Below are positions 51,244-63,171 of a DNA stretch of 64,000 bases, piece after piece. The stretch comes from Pomacea canaliculata (taxonomy: Eukaryota > Mollusca > Gastropoda > Architaenioglossa > Ampullariidae): contig NC_037596.1 of the NCBI RefSeq assembly GCF_003073045.1, positions 26,076,392 to 26,140,391 on the forward strand. Reading direction: 5' to 3'. A program made the position numbers and the translations under genes. Position 1 is the first letter of the stretch. The number at the start of each line of letters is the position of its first letter. The notes below the pieces were generated by a model. The model was not told the DNA's origin. It ran no database searches and saw only the letters and a program-made list of their open reading frames with translations.

Positions 51244-51815
51244 TGTTTTTGTTGTTAATGATAATAGAAGACGACGACGTGTTGTTGTTGTTGCTAATAA
51301 TAATAAAAGACGCCGATCCGATGTGATGCTGTTGTTGTTAATGATAATAGAAGACGATGATATGTTGTTGTTGCTGTTGTTGTTCGTGGTAGTGTTAATG
51401 GTAATAAAAGACACCGATGTGCTGTTAATGATAATAGAAGACGATGATGTGTTGTTGTTGTTGTTGTTGTTGTTGTTTGTTGTTTGTTGTGTGTTGTTGT
51501 TGTTGTTAATGATAACAAAAGACGTCGATGTGTTGTTGCTGTTGTTGTCAGTGATACTAAAGGCGTCGATGTGTTGTTGTTAATGATAGTCGAAGACGAC
51601 GATGTGATGCTGTTATTGTTAATGATAATAGAAGACGATGATGTGGTGGTGGTGGTGGTGGTGGTGGTGGGGGTGTTAATGATAATCGAAGACGACAATG
51701 TGATGCTGCTGTTGTTGTTAATGATAATAGAAGACGACAATGTGTTGTTGTTGTTGTTAATAAAAGACGACGATGTGTTGTTGTTAATGATAATAGAAAA
51801 CGACGACGACTACAC
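51244..51815. repeat. GTT-rich minisatellite with an internal GATAATAGAAGACGA motif
   Basis: Runs of GTT units alternate with copies of TTAATGATAATAGAAGACGA followed by TGTG. The motif recurs roughly every 35-70 bases with variable GTT number. Both-strand ORFs here are repeat translations. Confidence 0.85.
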
Positions 51816-53494
51816 CACATGTACAGAATCTACTCATTCAGTTGCCTGTAGATGTGACGCTAAGAGTGACGTCATACAAAAACCTCGTGATCAAGTCGCG
51901 ACTGACGTCACTATCAGACGCACGTCTCGGTCAGATGACACTGGAAACAAAGTGATGATAGAGAGAGAGACGGAGAAAGAGAGCGGGAGACAGAGAGAGA
52001 CGACAGAGAGAGAGAGAAAGACAGAGGCGGTAGCACCTTGACCTTTTCTGGGTTCGAGCTGCCGCGGCAGGCAACACCGTTGGCAACGCTCATTTCCCTC
52101 CCGATTTTTACGGGCGACCTTTCCGCGGTCGTCCCGCCGGCGAAGTGACGTCACGACGAGGAGCCTCGCTATCGATCGGGTGGCGTGATGAGGCGGGTGG
52201 ACGCCGCCACTTTGATTGCATCCGTGACGTCAGGCGTGAGCTCACCGCGCGAGGGTCACGTTCGCTGACGGTTGAGTACGCGCACACCGAAAACAAAGAC
52301 AAATGGAGCGTGTGTTTACGTGCTTGGTCACGCGTGTTTGTGTGTGTGCATGTGCGTGTGTTTTTTTATATAAAAAAAATAATGTTATAAACAGACGGAC
52401 AAACAAATTACAGATGATGTCGATGACGAAGACGATAATCACAATAATAATTTAAAAAATATTATTTTTCTTAACGGGAAATGTTCACCTGGAGGGGAGG
52501 TGGGAGGATATAATAACATGATACAGAGATACAGCACGCGCTGGCCTTTAACGTGGCTTACGTGCTAAACACGTTGTGTGAGTAACCGCACGTAGCTGGA
52601 CAGGGGCAGATAACTTTTCCGTTAACCGTCTCAAGGGCAAGTAACTCCCCTTTTTAACTCCTATTATGGGTACGCTGATTACTTTCTAAGCAAGACAAGA
52701 AAAAAAAATCCAGAAGAATTATTTTGTGTTTTTAAAGCATTCTCGATAAAAAAAAAATGGATAAAAAATCTTAGATTCCCCCTCCCCACCGAAAAAAAGC
52801 ATTAATCAGTGCGACGTCTGCGGCCTTGCTTTGAGAATGTCATGGCAACAAGACGTGCAAAGCTAATCAGTTAAGTAACGGCGGCATTGGTGCCGGGGCA
52901 GGCTCGTGATTGGCTGAAAGAAGAAAGATTTATTCGTCAGCTTGTTAATACTTTGCGGCCTCTGAGAACGTTAGATAGTTGTGTAATCTTGGCGAGCGGA
53001 CCAGCGGCACATCGCCCATTCCCTTTTATCCAAATGTTCTTGTTCCTGTTCTTTGATCGCGGCCATTGAATTGGCTTCTTTGTACCGGCGATAAGTACTG
53101 AGGGACATGTGTGTGTGTGTTTGTGTGTGCGTGTTCCTGCCTGTGAACGTGGAGCTTAACGTGATGCGATGAGACAGAAAGACGAATATTCAAGCACACA
53201 GAAGTCCAGGTAAGGACAAAAATATGTTGCTGACAAACAGAGCGACACTAAAAACAAAAAAAAGAATACAACTAGAAAATTTCAATCATGTGCTGGTGCA
53301 TAATTGCATTGCCCAGAGATTGAACAAGCGAGAAGTGAAAGTTTGGAGGAAGATCTGGCAAACGTGAAGGAATGGTCCAGCCAAACTATATTTAGGACCT
53401 GAGCACCATTGCCCAAGAGGAGCCCAGAGTAGTAACTTACGTGTTCAGATCTCAGCTTCCCCATGTGTGAAATCACAAAAGCGAAGCCCTTTTC
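51816..53494. other. Gene-poor region, part 4, CRE-rich
   Basis: Contains four TGACGTCA palindromes within 370 bases (51867, 51903, 52146, 52225), a GAGA tract (51960-52025) and a GC-rich stretch at 52030-52270. It could be a regulatory element or a CpG-rich promoter with no recognised transcript. Confidence 0.4.
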
Positions 53495-53690
53495 CAACCA
53501 ACCAACCAACCAACCAACCCAACCAACCAACCAACCAAACCAAACCAACCAACCAACCAACCAACCTAACCCAAACCAACCAAACCAAAACCAACCAACC
53601 AACCAACCAAACCAACCAACCAACCAACCAACCATCCAACCAACCAAACCAACCAACCAAACCAAACCAAACCAACCAACCAACCAAAGG
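53495..53690. repeat. AACC tetranucleotide microsatellite
   Basis: About 195 bases of AACC and AAACC units. Facing ORFs of N, Q, P, T or G, W, L, V are artefacts. Confidence 0.95.
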
Positions 53691-53889
53691 AGAAAAAACT
53701 TATCAATCTAAATAGAAACCCAAGCAAGCAAACAAACAAAACTGCTTAAGATAAGAGTGATTGGAGAGTTTTTAACTTCCCTGCTCTTTTCGCTCCATTC
53801 TTTCCAGTGTGTAGCGTATGAACCGGGAAGGACTGCAAGGGGGCAGCTGCCAACCCACTCAAGAAAAAAAAAAAATGAGGAGGCGAGAA

Positions 53890-54010
53890 TTTGAACTTTG
53901 TTCACTGTTAGCATGGAGTTTGTTTCCCATCCCATCCAAAGCTGAACATCTTCCTTCCCCTCTGCAACCAGTATTAACAGACCATCCTACCCACTAAGCG
54001 GTTTGCCCGT
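53890..54010 (-). repeat. Trace of a dispersed repeat, copy 2
   Basis: Shares the core GGAAGATG-TCAGCTTT-GGGAT with 34290-34400 on the same strand. A TAGTGGGTAGGATGGT stretch before it is weakly tRNA-like. Confidence 0.25.
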
Positions 54011-57000
54011 GGAAGAATGTATTTGGAGGGACTGTAGGAGAGACTGGGGTGTGTGTTGGTATTGTCCCGTTGTCTCATTGTTGTGTATTATTTTTTTCTT
54101 AAATTGTGTCGTTATGTTGTATTTTTGCCATGTATTTATATGTTTATTTTCTTGTCCGTTGTCTTATATTTTCCTTCAGTCAACTGTGTTGATTGTTATG
54201 AGGTTGTGTTTTGTTGTGTTGTGTTATATCCTTCTTGAGCTGTGCTGTGTTGTAGTGTGTGTGTTTTCATTGTTTGTTGTCCTGTTTCGTTGAGAGTTGT
54301 TGTGTTGATAAGTTGTGATTTTTAGCTGTGCTTTTACGAAAAAAACCAACTTCACCACATGAATTTTTTTTTTTTTAGAAAAGCACCTTCTGTTGTCATT
54401 TAGTTTTTCCAGTAATTCCATTTTTTCTCAAAAATTGATAATGTAATGCAGCCTCGCATCGTCCAACATATTGGCAATCCTACGAACTATCAACTTTCTT
54501 ATTTGTTAATTTTGAAGCACGTGCATTTCCGGTCCAACACCAGCCATCATAGCAGCCGCTGTCAGGCCCCGCGCTAGATGGCGCCCCGGCTCTGACGTCA
54601 GACAGCATCTCTTCATTTATTTGCAATTTTCTTTGGCATCGTTGTTCCCCACTCCACCCCTTTCATCCCCAGGCCTATTACCCAGAATGCGTCAGAGCGG
54701 CATGGGGAATGGAGGAGAGTGGGACGGAGAGAAGTGGTGGGTCTGGTTAAGAGTGGTCATTGTCTGTAATACAGAAGTGCAGTCCCTCCTCCCTGGTCAG
54801 TCTTCCATCGGTCATAGGTCACGGAGACACAACTCCTAAAGGTCCTCCCCATGCCCACCTTCCACCTCGGTGCTATAAGAAAAATATTACAGAATTAAAT
54901 ATATTTCTTTCGATGACGAGATCAAGTGAGTTAAACCAGAAGTCACCTCGGTCGCTGGAGTTCTCGTTGATTCGTGGAGGAAACGTGCTTGCGTCACTTC
55001 CTTTAGACAAAAACTGCAATCATGAGATTTCGACTGGGAAATGTCGAGAACGGTGATGATATTAGAATGTTCTGCATTAATGCCCCCCAAAAATATCTTA
55101 TTTCAGCGATCTTTAACTTCTGTAAACACGATCTTCGTGCGGCGAGTCTTGTGAAAGGTTACAAAACCTTTTGGGATTTAATTCTCTCTCCTCTCTGTCT
55201 TCCTCTTTTTAGTCCCAATCTCCGGTAACTTTCCCTCACTCTCTTTCTTTGACTCGTTTAGTTATTTTTCTCTTTTTTCATTTATTTATTCATTCTTTCT
55301 TTCTAGCGTTTCTTTCGTTCTTTCTCTTCTCTTTCTTTCATTCATATTTTCTTTTATTTTTCATTCTTTTATTCTTTCTTTCATACTGTTTTATTTTTCT
55401 TTGATCGCTTTGTTTGGGTGTGACTTCTTTGTTTGTTTGGAGTTTTTTTTACGTTTTGTTAATTTTTTCTTTCTCTTCACTATTTTTACTGCCATCTAAT
55501 GTCGCTCATCGCACATTATTTGTCGGTCATCGCTCATCATCCATCGCTTCCTCATCTCACCAGGACACTTCTTCTCATCTCCTTGTCTTCCATACCTGAT
55601 CATCGTGCACCCAACATGGCCGACTAACCCTCATCCCACATTTTTTTCTCAATCATTCCCTCATTTTTCTCTTCCTTTTGCGAGGGCTTTGCTTTGCCGC
55701 CGCGTCATTGGTTCCCGCATTGCCACCCCAGTGCTACCTTCCCGTCTTCATTAACCCAGTGCGCTGGAAGTGTGGGTCTCCAGGTCTCTGAAAAACCTCT
55801 TCTCTTTGATTAAAGGGCTGGGCCTGCGAAGTTATCATCGCCCCCATCATGTTTATTGGGGCATCAAAAGGTTTGCGCGTCAGAAATGATGGCGTGCATC
55901 GCACGTGCCTCCGCGCATGTAGGACTACGAGCTGCACGTGCAAACTGCGCTTTGTCGAGGGGGTGGGAGAGATTGGTTTATAACATTCAGAGGGTTTTTC
56001 CCTCCTAGTTTATGTCGACTATAAAATTGTCTAATCATGTATAGACGCCTTGTGTTTCAGCTGGAAGTGTGTCAGTAGGGGAGGAAACTAGGGATGGCTG
56101 TTGTGTCTACTTGTTGTGAGATGACTTTGAACGTTTGTTTCCTGTACACTGAATAGTTAGAAAAGGACAGAAAAGGTAAAAAAAGACTTGATTAATCGTT
56201 TTTTCAATGTGTGAAGACGATTCTTTCCACATAATTAACAAGGAGAGAAGGCATTCAGAAAATGAGCGCTAAGGGAGATAATCAAGTTCGCGCGCGCGCG
56301 CGTGTGTGTGTGGGGGTATGTATGTGCATGGTTGTACATAAAGGGGTAGAGTGCATTTTCTGTGTCTGTGTGTAAGTTTTGTGTGTGTGTGTTTTTCTTT
56401 TTTTTTTCTTTTTTTTTTTTTGTTGTTGTTTTTTTTGTTTTTTTTTTTTTTTTTTTTTTGTGCCCGTCTTCCAAACGCCACCAACGCCGTATTTTTCGCG
56501 ATGATTATCGCAGTGGGAACACTCATCAAATAAAAAGATTTTTCCTCGTTTCTCGCTTTGTAAAACTTGTCTTTCTGCTCATTAACGTTAGCTGGCCTTG
56601 ACATAAAACGGTGCAGCTGACCTTTCGTGACGTAAACGGGAAAAGGAGTGCATCCCTGACCCTCGTCACGTGCCCTTACTTACGAGGGCGAAGAGCAACT
56701 TCGTCTGCAAAACATAGAGCGCAAAAAAAAAAAACCAAAAAAAACAGAAAACAACGATCTTTTTGTCGAAGATGACTATTACTGTCATTAACATGATAAT
56801 TGTCGAAAACACATTTCTACTTTCGGTTACTTTTAGTTCATCGCTGAAGGTAGAGTCGCGATCACGTGGTTTCAGAAACAATTAGATACAAATGCAAATG
56901 TCGACATTTTGCGGAGAAGAATGACAAAGAACAGTGAATGTCGGAAGACAACAGGAAGAATGTGAAACACGTGTTTTGCTTGCGGACTGTTTATGAAGCT

Positions 57001-57334
57001 TAGCACGAGATCGAGTGATGATAGTGAGCACGAGACTACACCACCAATGACAAGAAAGACGAAATCATTGAATGTGGAGACAGAGAGCGGCAGAGCAGGA
57101 AAGAAGTTCGGAGGTCAGGCTCGGAACGGATCTCATAATGAGCTGACGTCATTTCCGGTGGCGGCCTGACATCGAGACTTGCATCCGGGCTCTGCTCAAC
57201 AGTCTAAACCTCTACAGTTCCTGGCTGCGGTACTTTTTGGTATATATAATTATATTCCTGAGTCTTTGTGGTCCTAGTTGCTGACCCGGCGTTAAACACA
57301 AACTTTGTGGTCGAGGAGTAATCTACTCAGTAGT
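54011..57334. other. Gene-poor region, part 5
   Basis: T-rich tracts (55244-55420 TTTC units; 56382-56460 poly(T)) and an alternating CG then TG run (56286-56312). TGACGTCA sites lie at 54593 and 57144. No coding region supported. Confidence 0.45.
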
Positions 57335-57660
57335 GATAGCATTGTCTTTAGCAGTTCTGTTAGCATTGATATGTTTCTTAGCTTTTACTTTTATTAGTAT
57401 TGTTAGCTTTCCTAGCACGAACAGTTGAATTAGCATTTATGGTTATTTTAGCGTTTACAATTATATTAGCATTATCAGTTCTGAATTATAGTTTTGTTAG
57501 CAGTTGTGTAATCAAGAAATAAAGTAACTTTTTTACTATTAGCAGTTTTGTCATAATTAGCTCTCTAAATTAGCACTCGTCATCGTAAGTAGCTCTCTGT
57601 TAGCATTAGTAGTTATCATAGCAGCTCTCTTGCCATTAGCATATCATTTAGCAGCGGTAG
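57335..57660. repeat. Degenerate TTAGCA-spaced repeat
   Basis: TTAGCA or a one-base variant (TAGCATT, TTAGCAG, TTAGCGT) recurs more than fifteen times, at intervals of roughly 12-30 bases. The spacers are not alike. It is not an ordinary microsatellite. Confidence 0.5.
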
Positions 57661-57841
57661 TGGAACTCCAAACTGACTTTTAAATCAAGCAAAAAGGATA
57701 AGTAAATAGACAAATAGATATTTTTTCCTCCTGCAGTTCATGATTTCTATGATACCCAAGTAATGCAGAAGACATGCACACCCATATCTCATGCGCTCAT
57801 TCCTTCATGGCTGTCGGCAATGGTTTACAGTCTGAACCTTG

Positions 57842-58330
57842 TCATGTTCTGCCATCATAGGTAATTGATAGGCTGTCAAGGTCCTGCCGGAGCATGAAGA
57901 ACGACTCTACTTCTGCAATATCATATATATATTTTTTTGCGTGGCCACCAGAAATATTTTGTCCTCGATGCCCTCTCAAGAACTGGACAACTATAGAACA
58001 GTGGTCCGTAGGACCAGGTAACCTGAAGGCTCCTTTCTGCTTCAAATAGGTTTGTGATAACTGATTTGATCCCACAGGGATGACCTTATGGAGGTGCATG
58101 GAACTCCATCAGAATTCATCTTCTTCAAAGATCTGCACTCTAATGAGGTGTGCCTGTGCTCACCCTTTCATTACCGTGTTGCAAGTTTTGCATTCCTCAA
58201 CTACTGCTTCAACTGTTTTTCCAGCAGCTTCTTCCGCAGCTTGAACTACATATGCTTTTCCTGTTTTCTTGAGCTTGCTGACACTTCTTGGTTCCCATGA
58301 TCTGAGTCAGAAGTCCATTCGAGAGTCAGT
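57842..58330 (-). pseudogene. Decayed protein-coding remnant, possibly non-LTR ORF1-like
   Basis: An 85-residue open frame on - holds GPTDHCSIVVQFLRGHRGQN, which is reminiscent of the RPIIVKFL.. region of L1-type ORF1 proteins. Immediately upstream, in another frame, is a coding-like stretch (KTGKAYVVQAAEEAAGKTVE, then ECKTC). No reverse transcriptase is visible nearby. It could equally be a remnant of another gene. Confidence 0.3.
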
Positions 58331-59737
58331 CTGTGGCAGTTTGGACACTCCGTGTCTTAATTAACTAGGACATGTAAAAATTCTCCATTACTTGCACCAT
58401 GGTCGGAATTCGTGGCAAAGCAAAGTCCACTTGTAAAAACACAGGATGTAATCAGTTAAATCCCGACGCTTGACACAAAACCTTGCTGTCAAAAGGACCG
58501 TTGGTGTCTTGGTTTCTCTTCCATTCTACCCCCCTACGTCTCCCCTACGTCCCCCCTACGTCTTCCCCACGTAGATATTCTTGTTGCCAGTTACGAAAAC
58601 GTACAACATACGGGGCACAGCAGCTGACCGGGAACAGGAACACTTCCTCGTGGAGGGCAAACCTGCCAGCCAGACACTCAGTCTTCGGGTCACGTGCCAT
58701 TTGTCATGCCCCCGGTGTAACGACGGCAGTTCGCGGTGACGCAAAGGGTAACGAGTTACTTGTCACCAAGACAATGAGACTGGAGGGATGATGTAGGCAG
58801 GGTAAGGAGGGGAATGGAGGAGGAGGAGTTTCTCGTGTCATTTTTCTCTGGATGTGGCATTTGTTTACAGCACTAGCCGGCCATGATTTAGTTTGTGTGA
58901 CTGCGTCATAACCTAATTAAATAAATAATGTTTGTTGTGTGGACATTGTGCTGGGGACAGACGACAGTCAGAAATCTTACTGTTTATCAAAACCTTTTTC
59001 TTGCTTGTAAAAGTCCGTTAATCTCAATGTCTGCAAGTGTTTGTATTCATCCGATTTCTTCCTTCTTTCCTTCTTGTCATTCTGTGGTTGTTTGTTCCGA
59101 AAGGATGTTACTAAATTGTTACTCATAGTTTTTCAACAACAATTATTTTCTTCCCTTTTTTTTCTGCCCAGGTCAAGATGTAGTAGCTTCCTGGACTTTA
59201 GACAGGACAATATAAAACACACCAAGTATTCAGCTCCTATGTTCAAAACAACTGTGTCTCTGTTTTTCTTGGTCTCTTACCACTCGCTTTCTTCATCGTT
59301 TTATGTGTCCTTCTGTTCCTTTTTCTCTCGTACACTTTTAATTCCTAACGCTTCATCCCATTGTCGTATGTTTTTATTCTTGAACAAATTGTTTCTCAGT
59401 TTTAGGTGAGGATTAGATAAAAAAAAGGGACTTTGTTTGCTGATGCTAGCACACTTGCTTATTTCAAAAAAATTGTTTATATCTCTCGTTTCCTTTCATT
59501 ATAGCTTGCTTTTTCCATTCTATTTTTGTTTAAAGGGAGACAATTTACATTTTCTTAAAGAGAAGGGATCAGCGGTCCTTACATAAACGCCTCCTGGCGA
59601 CACAAGACATTGATGCTATCTGAAGAACAAAAACTCACTCAATTTATCGTGTATTTTAAAACTAAGCATACTAAAGTTTAGCTTTACTTCTCCAACCTTC
59701 GCCTTACAATTGCTCTCTCTCTCTCTATATAAGGATG

Positions 59738-59770
<33 letters not shown>

Positions 59771-60272
59771 GAAGGAGGAGGATGAGTAGGAAGAGGAGGA
59801 GGATGAAGTTTATAATATTATCCTCTGGGCGTTCACAGTGCCACTGTGAGGCTATTGGCAATGTTCACATACACCGACAGATCAACGGCTGGCAAACGTG
59901 ACGCGCTTGCGTCGGCTCTCGCGCTTGTGCGCGCGCAGACCACTTGCACCCTATCAGGCTTATTGATTGGCGTTGACGTCAGAGGACCTAATGAGGGCGC
60001 TTGCCACTCGACACGCATCTCGACCGCCCTGACCTGCTACGTCATCAGGTCTGTGCGCTCTCCCCGCCCTCGCGCGGCACGTGCGGGAAGCCCGTTGGAA
60101 ACGTAGCGCCACCTAGCGTGACTTGCCTTCCCAATACTCTTAACTCTTCTTTGTTTATGTTGTTTTCCCTTGCTTTGTTTTTTGTTCCCCTTCCACCACT
60201 TGCCGGAGGCAGGTTTGTCGTCTCGTGTTTTTCTAAAAAAATTTCTGTCGCACAAACCCGTTTCCTAGGATA

Positions 60273-60354
60273 CCTTCAATAACCCGCAATATCAAAACAT
60301 TTCCTACTTACAAGATTGCTAATATTTTGTTCTGATATTGCGGATTATTGCAGG
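60273..60354 (-). ncRNA. Pre-miRNA-like hairpin candidate
   Basis: Arms 60277-60299 and 60328-60350 pair over 23 bases. On the - strand both imperfect positions are G-U wobbles, while on + they are mismatches. Three more pairs follow outside one mismatch (60273-60275 with 60352-60354), and the loop is 28 bases. Size and wobble pattern fit a small-RNA precursor. A decayed inverted-repeat element is the alternative. Confidence 0.35.
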
Positions 60355-63147
60355 CTACTACAAGTCGTGAACGTAACACCCATTACTAAAACTTTCTGGG
60401 GGAATCTCATGTCGAGTGGGTGACATTCATGCGGAGCAGATGAAACGAAAGGGGGATGAGAGAGAGAGCAACTACCCGACATCTGTGGCAGTGACGAGCA
60501 CACAACTGTTGTTTACATCTCTCTATCAATCCATATCCTACTATAACACGCCACGTGTTTACATCCCGAACCCTGGGCTCGACCGGACATGAACAGAGAG
60601 CCTTCCTAAAGTTGGATGACCCTCCGACCAACTGACCAAGTAATTGTTAAAAAAAATTCTGTTTCATGACCGGTCGTCTGGTCTATTTTCATTTCTCTGC
60701 GTGATGCACATTATCGTCTATCGACCTCTTCCTTCACTTTTCTCTCTCTCTTTCCCTCTCTTTTTGGTTCTCTTCAGAATAATCTCGCTGACCACCAGAG
60801 TATGTAGCTTAATTTAGCAAACCTCAAAACACAATATTCACCCACCCTCCAAGAAAGAAAAATTTGCTAGCAACACATTTTACAGCTGACCAGGAGCTGC
60901 CCTTTGCATTTCCGGGAAAAAAATCAAAATTTAAAATTCAAAGTTCAGTTTCTACTGATTATGTATGGATTTCACACTATTGTAAAGTAAAATATAATTT
61001 TGTTAATTCTTGAAAGTTGAGGACCGACTTATTCAGTTCTGCTCGTGTAGGTGACTTGGTATTAATCTGGATGCTTTAATGGGGTAATGTTTGTAAGTTA
61101 TTTGAAGTATTTTTTAGGTCAAACACAATCCATTGTAAACTGTTTATAGTTCTCTAATTTAAGACATTCCTCCACTTACGGGGCTCTGTTAATAATAATT
61201 TGAGGTCCATACTTTACGAATATAAAATTAATAATAATGCACATTTAACATTAATGCTGAAACATGGTTTCTGTTTATCTCATGCTTAGGTCATTGCAGG
61301 TCATTGCAGGTCACACCTTACACTTACGTCAAAAGGTAATCTACTGAAGGGCCTTCGTAACCGGGGAGCTAGATACTTCCTTCTCCCCTGCAGACATTTT
61401 TTTTTTCACATCAAGAGCACGACAAGATGGTGGAGGAGTTAAATTATGGATTCGCATGGCCCTGACCTGGACGGCCTGTCAGTTCCTGTTGCGCGAGGCA
61501 ATTCACGGACGATTACTCGTCGAACATCCGGTTGGAACGGCGTTCGTGCGAAAAGGTTCCGAGCCCAGTTACCTCCGTCTCGTTGTGAGCAGCCATTCAT
61601 TCTCTCCCCAACGCTACTCATTCCTTCCCGTCCTTCCCCCCTTACACTGCGTCATCGCCAGGGGGGGAGAGGGAGGGTCATGGCGGCTTTGATTTTCGAC
61701 TTGTTCGGTAGACCAGCCGGCGGGCCCCTTTTGTAGAGGCACGACGATGGTGGTAGGCTTTGACCTCACATCAAACAGTAGACGGAATGAGATATGTTAC
61801 GAATTCCCTCTCCTACCCACCTTTATTTGTCCGATTCCCTCAGACCTTCCTCTCTTTCATTGGCTTCCTGCCTTTGCGATATTCCTTGATGATATGTTTC
61901 AAGATGTCGTATTATGGATCAGTCCTCGGTTATTGTTTTTATTTCGCTGTTTAGGCGCACATCTCGCCAGTTCACGTGCTGCGACGAGGAAGAAGAAAAA
62001 ATATCTCGCGAGCTTGACTTCTCATCAAGCACGAACGAGGGTGGTCGTCGCTGTCAAATCACGGGCGGTAATGAAGACACGAGCGGCGGGATTAACGTCC
62101 CCTTTGACCTCTTGAAGTGTGCCTGGAGGCGGTAGAGTTTAGCTGGGGTCAGGGGGGAAGCAGCCCCTGGCTGATCTCTGGCTGCGTTTGACAAAGAGCC
62201 GGGGTCTCTGGAGGTTCCAGTCGATGGGCAGACAGCGCCACGTCGCCCGATGGACTGATGAAGTCTTCAGCAACAATTGTTGTGGACGGTGGAAAACCGC
62301 CAATCGTCCTGTTGTTACTCTTGCTTACACCATCACCACAACGACTTTTATCAATTCGCTAAAACGATTGGCTGCGCAAGTTTTGGAAAATGTAAACTGT
62401 GTAAGCCGAAAAGTGATTAATGTCCAGAGGTTTGCAAAGTCTTCTGTTCAAAGAGTACAGAGGAGATAGTCGTTGGGTGCTTTAAGAACGAAGCGAAGTT
62501 CTTTTAACAAAACGGATTTTCAAATAATTTTCTAGTCAAGGTTCCTCATTGAAAAATGAGGTTATAATTATCCCAATCCTTTTACAGCTAAATATAATTT
62601 TTTAACTACAGGGTCCACCTTATTTATCATTGGCTGACCTCCATGGTCTCGAATTTCATGACCCCGCAATGTTTCTGGTTCGATGCTAATCCTGGGAAAG
62701 CGCTACCTCGTCTTTATATTCCTAGGTCTCTTCTTTGTCTTTTGAGCTAACTCGTTCTTTTGATGATCATTACTTTTTCTTCTTATCTCTGCTTGAAAGG
62801 AAGACTTACATCAACGAAAACTGTTCACGTGTCAGTGTATTGCACTTTACAATCCGTCTATTCTAAAGATGTGGTGTTGATTGATACAAACGCGTCTATT
62901 CTTGCTCTTATTTGTGGATAACAGCTCGTGAACTTCACAGGGCAGGATTTTCGTACCTTATTTTTTGGACAGTAGAAAGATGCTCTTCATGGATTTATTA
63001 TTATTTCATGTGCGTCACGACAGGAATCCTGTAAACGGACACCCGTGACGTCAATACCTGCGTGACCTGCGACCCTGGCGTCTGATCGGTGCTTTCCTCG
63101 GGTCATCGTCCGACGGTACCTGTCGAACGCCGACCTACTTTGTCTGG

Positions 63148-63171
63148 CAGCAGCAGCAGCAGCAGCAGCAG
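63148..63171. repeat. (CAG)8 repeat
   Basis: Eight uninterrupted CAG units. On - it reads as eight Ala in a 73-codon open frame (62987-63208) that I cannot assign. Confidence 0.9.

Noticed and set aside
51294-52041. Long frames of S, T, N or L, V, D on both strands
   Set aside because: Translation of the GTT/GATAATAG minisatellite and the GAGA tract.
53282-53715. Frames rich in W, G, L, V or N, Q, P, T
   Set aside because: Translation of the AACC microsatellite.
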